A DNA stretch of 5,609 nucleotides from Bacteroidota bacterium (lineage in GTDB: Bacteria; Bacteroidota; Bacteroidia; Flavobacteriales; Flavobacteriaceae), in assembly GCA_018656255.1 (NCBI GenBank), contig JABHYI010000111.1, positions 1 through 5,609 of the forward strand. The letters are read 5' to 3'. The stretch's first letter is position 1. The number at the start of each line of letters is the position of its first letter. Position numbers and translations under genes: made by a program. Shown here one piece after another: positions 1-5,340 of this stretch. Under the pieces are notes generated by a model. The model ran no database searches, had not been told where the DNA came from, and saw only the letters and a program-made list of their open reading frames with translations.

Positions 1-193
1 ATGGAGGTTTTTGGTATCTTGGCTCCCCGTTTAAAGTGGTAAGCAACCAGTTAGAATCTTGCAGCATTTCTCGGGCTGTAACAAAATTTCTTGCTTCCAT
101 TATATTTACCCACAAGGCATCAAGATGGGCTGTAAACAGTACAATACAGATAAGTGTTAGTAGCAGTAAAGGATGCTCTTTAAGATACCTCAT
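1..193 (-). CDS. GT39/ArnT-like membrane glycosyltransferase (partial, N-terminal 64 residues)
   Basis: Only the first 64 codons are visible; the gene runs off the left edge, and I found it by translating the minus strand from the ATG at 191-193. The protein opens with one hydrophobic helix (about residues 8-24). A conserved first periplasmic loop follows: LW at 27-28, MEARNF at 32-37, REM at 41-43, NW at 48-49, NGEPRY at 55-60 and KPP at 62-64. This is the signature start of GT39/PMT (GT-C fold) transferases such as ArnT, which move a sugar from a polyprenyl phosphate carrier to lipid A or another acceptor on the periplasmic face of the inner membrane. In ArnT the loop reads DE-x-RYAE-x-x-REM; here the first Asp position is Met and the Glu is kept. 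The start overlaps the end of the LAB_N gene by 14 bases, so the two are translationally coupled. Acceptor and sugar cannot be told from this fragment. Confidence 0.85.
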   Translation of the reverse strand, partial: MRYLKEHPLLLLTLICIVLFTAHLDALWVNIMEARNFVTAREMLQDSNWLLTTLNGEPRYQKPP

Positions 194-812
194 AGTGTTG
201 TTTTTTCCAGATAAAGATATTTCGGATGTATATTACCAACCCTGCGCAATGACCTATAAATAATACAGGGTCTTCTCTTATAATTGCATAGCTCAAAATT
301 AATACAGCACCTACAACACTCATTCTCCAAAATCCAATGGGTAGTTGTGAGCTTTTATTTTTTTCAGAAGTAATCCATTGGTATACAAACCTGAGGGTAA
401 AGGTTAACTGCGCTATAATGCCTAGGGTCAATAACCAAGTAGGTATGGCCTTGTTTTCAAAAAGCGAAACCATATCATACTGGCCATTGTTGTAGCCGTA
501 GATTACTATGATAACTGGAAACACCAATAAAAGCCACTGCAAGGCTTTTGGAGATTTTTGCCATTGGCCTTGTAATTGCAAATTTCTAATGTAGATATAG
601 TAGGTGAGGGATTGCCCTAACATAATAGCAAAGTCATCTCTAAGGTAGCCGTAGACAAATAATAAAAAGGAGGCAAGTAAACTTAACTTCCAAAATAGGG
701 ATGGGGTAACAACTTTATTGTTTTTTTCAGAAAGTATCCATTGCAAAAGCAAACGTCCAGAGAAAAGAAGTTGTGCGCAAAAACCTATGGCGTAAATAAT
801 CCAATCACTCAT
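180..812 (-). CDS. Tandem LAB_N (lipid A biosynthesis N-terminal domain) membrane protein, candidate lipid-linked sugar flippase
   Basis: This 210-residue, highly hydrophobic protein contains two LAB_N domains (Pfam LAB_N, from memory). Each carries R, QW, SEKN, P, FW, S, Y, R, D, G and YIRN in the same order: R20, QW24-25, SEKN28-31, FW40-41 and YIRN74-77, then R141, QW145-146, SEKN149-152, FW161-162 and YIRN195-198. The offset is 121 residues throughout, without gaps. I read about seven membrane helices (3-21, 40-57, 62-80, 91-106, 126-142, 161-178, 183-201), a 3+1+3 plan. LAB_N is named for its fusion to the N terminus of some LpxB proteins; it has no known catalytic residues of its own. 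The start overlaps the GT2 stop as ATGA, and the end overlaps the GT39 start. Position between a GT2 and a GT39 gene suggests it serves the same lipid-linked sugar route, perhaps as a flippase analogue; that role is inferred. The family call is firm, the function is not. Confidence 0.9.
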   Translation of the reverse strand: MSDWIIYAIGFCAQLLFSGRLLLQWILSEKNNKVVTPSLFWKLSLLASFLLFVYGYLRDDFAIMLGQSLTYYIYIRNLQLQGQWQKSPKALQWLLLVFPVIIVIYGYNNGQYDMVSLFENKAIPTWLLTLGIIAQLTFTLRFVYQWITSEKNKSSQLPIGFWRMSVVGAVLILSYAIIREDPVLFIGHCAGLVIYIRNIFIWKKQHYEVS

Positions 813-1519
813 CCTTTGCTCGCAATGGTGTAATTAATGTATTTTTTTTTCATCCACAGATATGCAAAACAATCTAGTAGTGGCCCAAGTAACCGGTTCC
901 AGACACCAAATTTTGCTATGCCCGCTACTCTAGGGAAATGCCGAACCGGAATTTGAATAACCTTGCCTTCTTGCAGTAAAATCATGGCAGGTAAAAAACG
1001 ATGTAAGCCCTTAAACATAGGGATGCGTTTTGCGTATTGTGTTTTAAGTACTTTTAAAGGGCATCCTGTATCATCCATGCCATCATGGGTAAATCCGCGG
1101 CGGATACTATTTGCAATGGTAGAAGACATATTTTTAACAAAATTGTCTTTTCTATCTGCACGCACACCGGTTACTAGATCATAGGTGTCTATATGTTCTA
1201 GAAGCTTGTTGAAGTCTTCGGGGCTAGTTTGTAAATCACTATCTATATATCCAACAAGATCTGTAGATACATGATCAAATCCAGCTTTAATAGCGGCGCT
1301 GAGGCCTTTGTTGTTTTTAAATGAGATATATCCAAAGGCTTCATTTCTGTCACAAATAGTCTTAATTATGGTAAGAGATGCATCCAATGAACCGTCATTC
1401 ACAAAAAGAACTGCTGTTTTTTTTATAGCAATATTGCTGTATGCCAACAACTCTTTTTCAACACGATTTAAATTATCTTCTTCATTGTATACTGGTACTA
1501 TGATGGTAAACTCGTACAT
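809..1519 (-). CDS. Family 2 glycosyltransferase, polyprenyl-/dolichyl-phosphate sugar synthase-like
   Basis: This 236-residue GT2 enzyme resembles DPM1/ArnC/GtrB proteins, which transfer a sugar from a nucleotide donor to a polyprenyl phosphate on the cytoplasmic side of the membrane. Visible motifs are PVYNEE (9-14), NDGS (41-44, nucleotide binding), NKGLSAAIKAG (70-80), DSDLQ (93-97, the metal-binding DxD followed by Q), DDTGCPLK (149-156), GLHRFLP (171-177), and the HFPR/KFGVWNR stretch (194-209) ahead of the LLDCFAYLWM segment (214-223). Unlike ArnC and GtrB it has no paired C-terminal membrane helices, so it is probably soluble or peripheral, as the shorter DPM1-type enzymes are. It is the first gene of the coupled GT2, LAB_N, GT39 operon, with its stop overlapping the next start. 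A Bacteroidetes-type promoter lies 24 bases upstream of its ATG. The donor sugar cannot be read from the sequence. Confidence 0.93.
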   Translation of the reverse strand: MYEFTIIVPVYNEEDNLNRVEKELLAYSNIAIKKTAVLFVNDGSLDASLTIIKTICDRNEAFGYISFKNNKGLSAAIKAGFDHVSTDLVGYIDSDLQTSPEDFNKLLEHIDTYDLVTGVRADRKDNFVKNMSSTIANSIRRGFTHDGMDDTGCPLKVLKTQYAKRIPMFKGLHRFLPAMILLQEGKVIQIPVRHFPRVAGIAKFGVWNRLLGPLLDCFAYLWMKKKYINYTIASKG

Positions 1520-1542
1520 ATTGTTTTACTAAAATGTTTTTA

Positions 1543-1575
1543 CAAAAGTATTGTTTTTTAATAGAACCTTGCCAA
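1543..1575 (-). promoter_or_regulatory. Bacteroidetes-type promoter for the GT2-LAB_N-GT39 operon
   Basis: Read on the minus strand, positions 1550-1543 are TACTTTTG, a full match to the Bacteroidetes sigma-ABfr -7 box TAnnTTTG. A TTG (1575-1573) lies 22 bases upstream, within the known spacing range for the -33 element. The predicted transcript would start near 1536, leaving a leader of about 16 bases before the ATG at 1519. The -33 TTG sits inside a short palindrome, CTTGGCAAG (1576-1568), which may be chance. This supports transcription of the operon independently of the lipoprotein gene upstream. Confidence 0.6.
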
Positions 1576-1615
1576 GATGCAATTTCAAACTTCATGGAGT
1601 GGGAACGCGTAATGT

Positions 1616-2326
1616 CTATAAATTGTCCTGGTTTTTTGTTTGGCTAATAAACTCCTTTAAAGCAACCCCGTAAGTAGATGCTTTAATTTTAGGGGTTAAG
1701 GTATTGTATATGGTGTCTAGATATTTTGTGTTTGCATTGTAAATTTCACTTAGGGCTAGAAAAGGAGCAATTTCATAGTCTTTGTTGTTAAGTGCATAGT
1801 TTACCGTGGCTAGATAGCTACTGGTTAATACTCTTTTTTGTAGTTTGTCTATAGAGTCTATGGCTTTCATGTTTTTTTCCTTGGCGGCACTAATAAGCAA
1901 CTGAGTGAGATTTTTGTTTTTATCTGTGTACCGTTTGATGAGCGTTTTGTACTGGCTGTATTTTTTTTGGTTTTCAGAGCCAGTAATTACTGCGTTTTCT
2001 AGAAAATTGTTTAGTTTGGTGTTAATAGAGATGTCTCCAGGTTCTGCAAAAAATGCAATAGCACCAACCTCTCTGTCTATGTTTTGTATTTTCAAGCTCA
2101 AAAAGTATAGTTCTGGGCTTTCTATTATCTCAGAAAAATTAAAATGAGCATCTCCCTTAACCACCATAGAATCTATGGTTTTAAACGTGTTGTTTTCGCT
2201 TTTTTGGAGCAGTAAAGTACCCTCTTTCATGCCCTTTACAAAACCTGTAAGGCGCATTTCATTTTCTAGTGGGGTGCAATTTATTAGGGTAATAACGCTT
2301 AAAAGCAGCAGTAATATTTTTTTCAT
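1616..2326 (-). CDS. DUF4369-domain lipoprotein without a thioredoxin domain
   Basis: This 236-residue protein has a lipoprotein signal: KK at 2-3, a Leu/Ile-rich core (4-15) and LINC at 14-17, with Cys17 the likely lipidated residue. Asn at the position before the Cys is less usual than Gly, Ala or Ser. Residues about 24-115 are beta-rich and fit DUF4369: LTGFVKG (26-32), a Gly-x-hydrophobic strand pattern, FFAEPGD (92-98), and ITGSENQ (114-120). In Bacteroidetes this domain usually precedes a thioredoxin/AhpC-like domain in disulfide-handling lipoproteins. Here the rest (120-236) is Lys/Asn-rich and helical, with no CxxC motif and no Cys after residue 17, so a redox role is not supported. 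It probably sits in the inner or outer membrane facing the periplasm. It lies 88 bp after the DUF819 gene and 96 bp before the GT2 gene, which has its own promoter. I saw no clear promoter before this gene. Function unknown. Confidence 0.82.
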   Translation of the reverse strand: MKKILLLLLSVITLINCTPLENEMRLTGFVKGMKEGTLLLQKSENNTFKTIDSMVVKGDAHFNFSEIIESPELYFLSLKIQNIDREVGAIAFFAEPGDISINTKLNNFLENAVITGSENQKKYSQYKTLIKRYTDKNKNLTQLLISAAKEKNMKAIDSIDKLQKRVLTSSYLATVNYALNNKDYEIAPFLALSEIYNANTKYLDTIYNTLTPKIKASTYGVALKEFISQTKNQDNL

Positions 2327-2414
2327 AGCAGCATGTAAATTAACATGGTAAAGATGGGTTAAAATTTCAGAAAATAAAAAGGTGCATCTCTTTAATTTAT
2401 ATAAGCCATAGGGT

Positions 2415-3752
2415 TTATCCTGCAGCCGCCAGTTGCATTAAAAAAGTACAGGCCACGGCGCCAATAGTTCCAATTGCATACCCAAATACAGCCAGTAAAA
2501 CACCCACTGTTGCCAAAGAGGGATGAAATGCCGAAGCTACAATAGGAGCAGAGGCAGCACCGCCAACATTTGCTTGAGATCCAACCGCTAAAAAGAAAAA
2601 CGGCGCTTTAATTAACTTAGCAACTAGTATAAGTAGTCCTGCATGAATACTCATCCACACAGCGCCAATAATGATGAGTTGCCAATTATCGAAAATGAGC
2701 ATTAAATCCATCTTCATACCTATGGTAGCCACAAGTATATAAATAAAAACACTTCCAAATTTACTTGCGCCTGCCCCTTCATAGGTTCTTAGTTTGGTGT
2801 AGGATAACACAATCCCGATAACAGTGGTAATAGAAATCATCCAGAAAAACGAAGAGCTTAAAAAGGTAAATAAATTACGGGTTAAACCGGGCGTTAAGCT
2901 ATTTACAAAGTCTGTAAAAAAGGTGCTTAGGTAGCCAGCCCCAAAATGCGCGAGGCCAACGGTTCCAAAGGCTATAGCTGCAAGAATCATTAGATCTGTG
3001 AGTGACGGGTTTCTGCTCACCTGTTGTGTGTAGTTGGATACTTTTTCTTTGAGGGCTTCAATGGCAGAGGTATCTGCGCCCAACCATTTGTCTATTTTTT
3101 CAGATTTACCAATACCTATTAGTATGATTGCCATCCAAATGTTTGCTATTACAATATCCACAAAGACCATACCTCCATACAGCGCCTGGTTGTAACCATA
3201 TACCTCCAGCATAGCTGTTTGATTGGCACCACCTCCAATCCAGCTTCCAGCTAGGGTAGACAAACCTCTCCATACGGCATCTGCACCCTGGCCACCTACT
3301 GCCTCTGGCCAAAAACTCCCTACTAAAAGTACCGCAATTGGGCCACCTATAATAATACCGGCTGTACCGGTTAAAAACATGATTAAGGCTTTAGGGCCTA
3401 AATTAAAAACTGCTTTTAAATCTATACTCAAAGTCATTAAAACCAGTGCAGCAGGCAGTAGATACCTACTGGCAACATAATACAAGCTTGTTTTCCCGGA
3501 GACAAGCTCACCTGCTTGTGTAACACTTGTCCACTCTGGAGCAATAACCCCTGTTGTGGTAAGTAATGCAGGAATGAAATAGGCGATAAATAATGCAGGT
3601 ACAATACTATAAAAGGCCTTCCAAGGGCCCTTCTTTTTTGAGGAAGTATAAAAAATAAAACCCAGAGCTACCATTAGTATCCCAAAGACGATGGTGTCAT
3701 TGGTTAATAAAGGGGTAGTGTCTTCTATAATTTGTGTGGCAGTATCTTGCAT
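2415..3752 (-). CDS. DUF819 family multi-pass membrane protein
   Basis: This is a polytopic inner-membrane protein of 445 residues from the ATG at 3752. A TTG at 3770 would add six residues (MHQNIF). I prefer the ATG because TTG starts are rare in this group and those six residues are unremarkable. The family is DUF819 (Bacillus YjcL-like), predicted transport-type proteins of unknown substrate. Counted from the ATG, it has a short N-terminal tail, a helix pair (about 20-65), and a Gly-rich core with LLPAALVLM (98-106), GSWIGGGANQTAM (169-181), a charged cytoplasmic linker (216-250), and a second helical half ending in GSQANVGGAASAP (391-403). The two Gly/Asn-rich motifs occupy matching places in each half, suggesting an internal duplication like that of many secondary transporters. 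Length is normal for the family. It is transcribed divergently from the nuclease gene and has no functional partner in view. Confidence 0.88.
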   Translation of the reverse strand: MQDTATQIIEDTTPLLTNDTIVFGILMVALGFIFYTSSKKKGPWKAFYSIVPALFIAYFIPALLTTTGVIAPEWTSVTQAGELVSGKTSLYYVASRYLLPAALVLMTLSIDLKAVFNLGPKALIMFLTGTAGIIIGGPIAVLLVGSFWPEAVGGQGADAVWRGLSTLAGSWIGGGANQTAMLEVYGYNQALYGGMVFVDIVIANIWMAIILIGIGKSEKIDKWLGADTSAIEALKEKVSNYTQQVSRNPSLTDLMILAAIAFGTVGLAHFGAGYLSTFFTDFVNSLTPGLTRNLFTFLSSSFFWMISITTVIGIVLSYTKLRTYEGAGASKFGSVFIYILVATIGMKMDLMLIFDNWQLIIIGAVWMSIHAGLLILVAKLIKAPFFFLAVGSQANVGGAASAPIVASAFHPSLATVGVLLAVFGYAIGTIGAVACTFLMQLAAAG

Positions 3753-3923
3753 GAATATGTTTTGATGCAAAATAGTTTTTTTAATTCAGAATTGAGAATG
3801 CAGCCCTCATAATTTTATATTTACAGACTTCTTGATGTGTTTCTATTATTTTCTGAAATTTCCAAATCAATTTGTAAACCCCTTGTGCATACTCTTGTTA
3901 TATTTGTGTAAAATAGTTGTTTT
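3753..3923. other. Divergent intergenic region between the DUF819 and S1/P1 nuclease genes
   Basis: This AT-rich gap of 171 bases must carry promoters for both flanking genes. On the plus strand I see one full -7 box (listed separately). On the minus strand I find no full TAnnTTTG. The nearest is TATTTTG (3774-3768), one base short between the TA and the TTTG and without a fitting -33 TTG. No convincing hairpin, operator pair or small gene was found. Confidence 0.5.
3871..3906 (+). promoter_or_regulatory. Putative promoter of the S1/P1 nuclease gene
   Basis: TATATTTG at 3899-3906 matches the Bacteroidetes -7 consensus TAnnTTTG exactly. The best upstream element is TTTG at 3871-3874, leaving 24 bases between it and the -7 box, slightly longer than usual. 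A second TTG at 3883-3885 is too close. The inferred transcript would start near 3913, giving a leader of only about 11 bases before the ATG at 3924. The -7 box is well supported, the -33 element less so. Confidence 0.5.
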
Positions 3924-4703
3924 ATGAGATCTCTTCTAATTTTAGTATTTGTTGTATTATTTTCTAGCTCCTCACTTACAGCCTCTGAAGACTGGGGAAA
4001 AACAGGACACCGCACTATGGGAGAAATTGCTACCAAGCATTTATCCAAAAAGGCAGCCAAGAAAATTTCGGCGCTACTGGGGGGAGAGTCTTTGGCTTTT
4101 GTATCTACCTATGCAGATGAGATACGCAGTGATGACGCCTACAGGAAATACGCTCCATGGCATTATGTAAGTTTTCCTTTTGGCGCGAGGTATGAGGATA
4201 CTCCTAAAAACAAAAAGGGAGATATTATTGTTGGGATTCAAAACTGTATAGATGTCCTTAAAGATCCAACTTCTAGCCAAAAAGATAAGGAATTTTACCT
4301 AAGAATGTTGGTGCATTTCATTGGTGATTTACATATGCCACTTCACGTAGGGCTCAAAGAAGATAGAGGAGGAAACTCCTTTAAAGTAAAATGGTTTGGC
4401 AAGCAAACTAATTTGCATAGTGTTTGGGATACAAAAATTATAGAGGGCTATGAAATGAGCTACACAGAGTTAACCAGTAATGTAGATGCCCTGAGTAAAA
4501 AAGAAATTCAAACCATACAAAGTGGCGCTGTTACAGATTGGATGTATGAGAGCCGCACACTGTGTGAAGATGTGTATGCAAATACTACACAGGGTGAGAA
4601 CCTAGGATACAAGTATATGTACAGATATGTAAATGTGTCTAGAAAACAACTTCAAAAAGCAGGACTGCGTTTGGCCAGTATCTTAAACGAAATCTACGGC
4701 TAG
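3924..4703 (+). CDS. Secreted S1/P1-type zinc-dependent nuclease
   Basis: This 259-residue protein belongs to the S1/P1 nuclease family (phospholipase C/P1 nuclease fold), enzymes that cut single-stranded DNA and RNA using three zinc ions. A Sec signal peptide is clear: R2, hydrophobic core 4-13, and a likely cut after LTA at 18-20. All nine zinc-ligand positions of nuclease P1 can be found: W24, H29, D65, H80, H131, D135, H141, H165 and D169. They lie in the motifs WGKTGH, YADEIR, PWHYV, HFIGDLHMPLH and NLHSVWD, and the spacing matches within each motif. Length is normal for bacterial members. The mature protein should act in the periplasm or outside the cell, probably in nucleic-acid scavenging. 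One oddity is that the predicted signal-peptide cut leaves SED before Trp24, whereas in P1 the Trp is the N terminus and binds zinc through its amine. The gene stands alone on this strand and converges on the AlkB gene with 13 bases between stop codons. Confidence 0.95.
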   Translation: MRSLLILVFVVLFSSSSLTASEDWGKTGHRTMGEIATKHLSKKAAKKISALLGGESLAFVSTYADEIRSDDAYRKYAPWHYVSFPFGARYEDTPKNKKGDIIVGIQNCIDVLKDPTSSQKDKEFYLRMLVHFIGDLHMPLHVGLKEDRGGNSFKVKWFGKQTNLHSVWDTKIIEGYEMSYTELTSNVDALSKKEIQTIQSGAVTDWMYESRTLCEDVYANTTQGENLGYKYMYRYVNVSRKQLQKAGLRLASILNEIYG

Positions 4704-4716
4704 TATTACTTGCTAT

Positions 4717-5340
4717 TTAATCAGTTTTGTCTTTAATACGCCTAAAGGTCAGGTTTATTCTTGGCTCAACCACTCTTTTTGTTTTTGGAATTTGATGTTT
4801 CCAAAACTCTTGTGTTGGCCCTCCCATAAGTAGCAAACTACCAGGTTCTAATTCTATTTTAAACTTTAGGGTGGTATCTGTCTTGTGCCTGAAATGAAAT
4901 ATCCTTTTTGCTCCAAAAGATAAAGAGGCAATAAAAGGATGAGTCCCTAATTCTTTTTCATCATCACTGTGCCACCCGTTAGAGTCTTTGCCGTCACGGT
5001 ATAAATTAAGCAGCACAGATGTAAATTTTTGATTGCTTACAGCCTCAATGTCTTGTTTGATTTTTAATAACGTTGGGCTCCACTGGTTTGGAAACATTGT
5101 AATGTTTGAATAGGTATAGGGCTTGTTGGTATCTCCATACAATGCAGTGAGTCTAGGCTGTTTAAAAACCTTACCAAAGAGTTTTATATCATCTTCTTGC
5201 CAGGGGGTTTGCTGTTGTATTTTATCTTGCAGTACTGAGGCTTCTGTCTGGGTATAAAAATTTGGATAATAGCTTACCTGTGCATCTTTCATGGGCAAGA
5301 TGATTTTCTCTAATTCCGGGTTTTCTTCAAATAAATTCAT
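4717..5340 (-). CDS. alkB: AlkB-family 2-oxoglutarate/Fe(II) dioxygenase, ALKBH2/3-like
   Basis: This 207-residue protein is predicted to remove alkyl groups from damaged bases (such as 1-methyladenine and 3-methylcytosine) by oxidative demethylation in the cytoplasm. The motifs are those of the ALKBH2/3 branch: PRLTALYGD (62-70), YTYSN (75-79), LNLYRDG (111-117), GWHSDDE (122-128) and ASLSFGAKRIFHFRH (138-152). The iron ligands are H124, D126 and H182. The 2-oxoglutarate clamp RxNxTxR is R194, N196 and R200. The frame is open to an ATG at 5409, but I choose the ATG at 5340. The extra 23 residues have no family match and would lie wholly within the upstream gene, while the chosen start forms an ATGA overlap with that gene's stop, the usual sign of translational coupling. 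The symbol is used at family level; E. coli AlkB itself is a different branch. No Ada-type or SOS partner is in view. Confidence 0.94.
   Translation of the reverse strand: MNLFEENPELEKIILPMKDAQVSYYPNFYTQTEASVLQDKIQQQTPWQEDDIKLFGKVFKQPRLTALYGDTNKPYTYSNITMFPNQWSPTLLKIKQDIEAVSNQKFTSVLLNLYRDGKDSNGWHSDDEKELGTHPFIASLSFGAKRIFHFRHKTDTTLKFKIELEPGSLLLMGGPTQEFWKHQIPKTKRVVEPRINLTFRRIKDKTD

Noticed and set aside
36..263. Plus-strand frame of 75 codons at the left end
   Set aside because: It lies antisense to the GT39 and LAB_N genes, both of which have strong motif support.
1905..2147. Plus-strand frame of 80 codons within the lipoprotein gene
   Set aside because: It is antisense to a coherent lipoprotein reading frame and shows no domain or promoter.
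2378..2393. Possible terminator hairpin after the DUF819 gene (AAAG/CTTT arms)
   Set aside because: The stem is only four base pairs with mismatches inside, too weak to call.
3106..3312. Minus-strand frame of 68 codons inside the DUF819 gene
   Set aside because: It is an out-of-frame reading of the DUF819 coding sequence, rich in Trp, Cys and Arg, unlike a real protein of this organism.
3768..3774. TATTTTG as a -7 box for the DUF819 gene
   Set aside because: It has one base rather than two between TA and TTTG, and no TTG at a suitable distance upstream.
3769..3918. AAAATAGTT occurring at both 3769-3777 and 3910-3918
   Set aside because: A nine-base AT-rich word repeated within 150 bases is expected by chance in sequence of this composition.
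3821..4060. Minus-strand open frame of 79 codons across the nuclease promoter and start
   Set aside because: It overlaps the well-supported nuclease gene on the other strand, has no recognisable motifs, and looks like a shadow frame.
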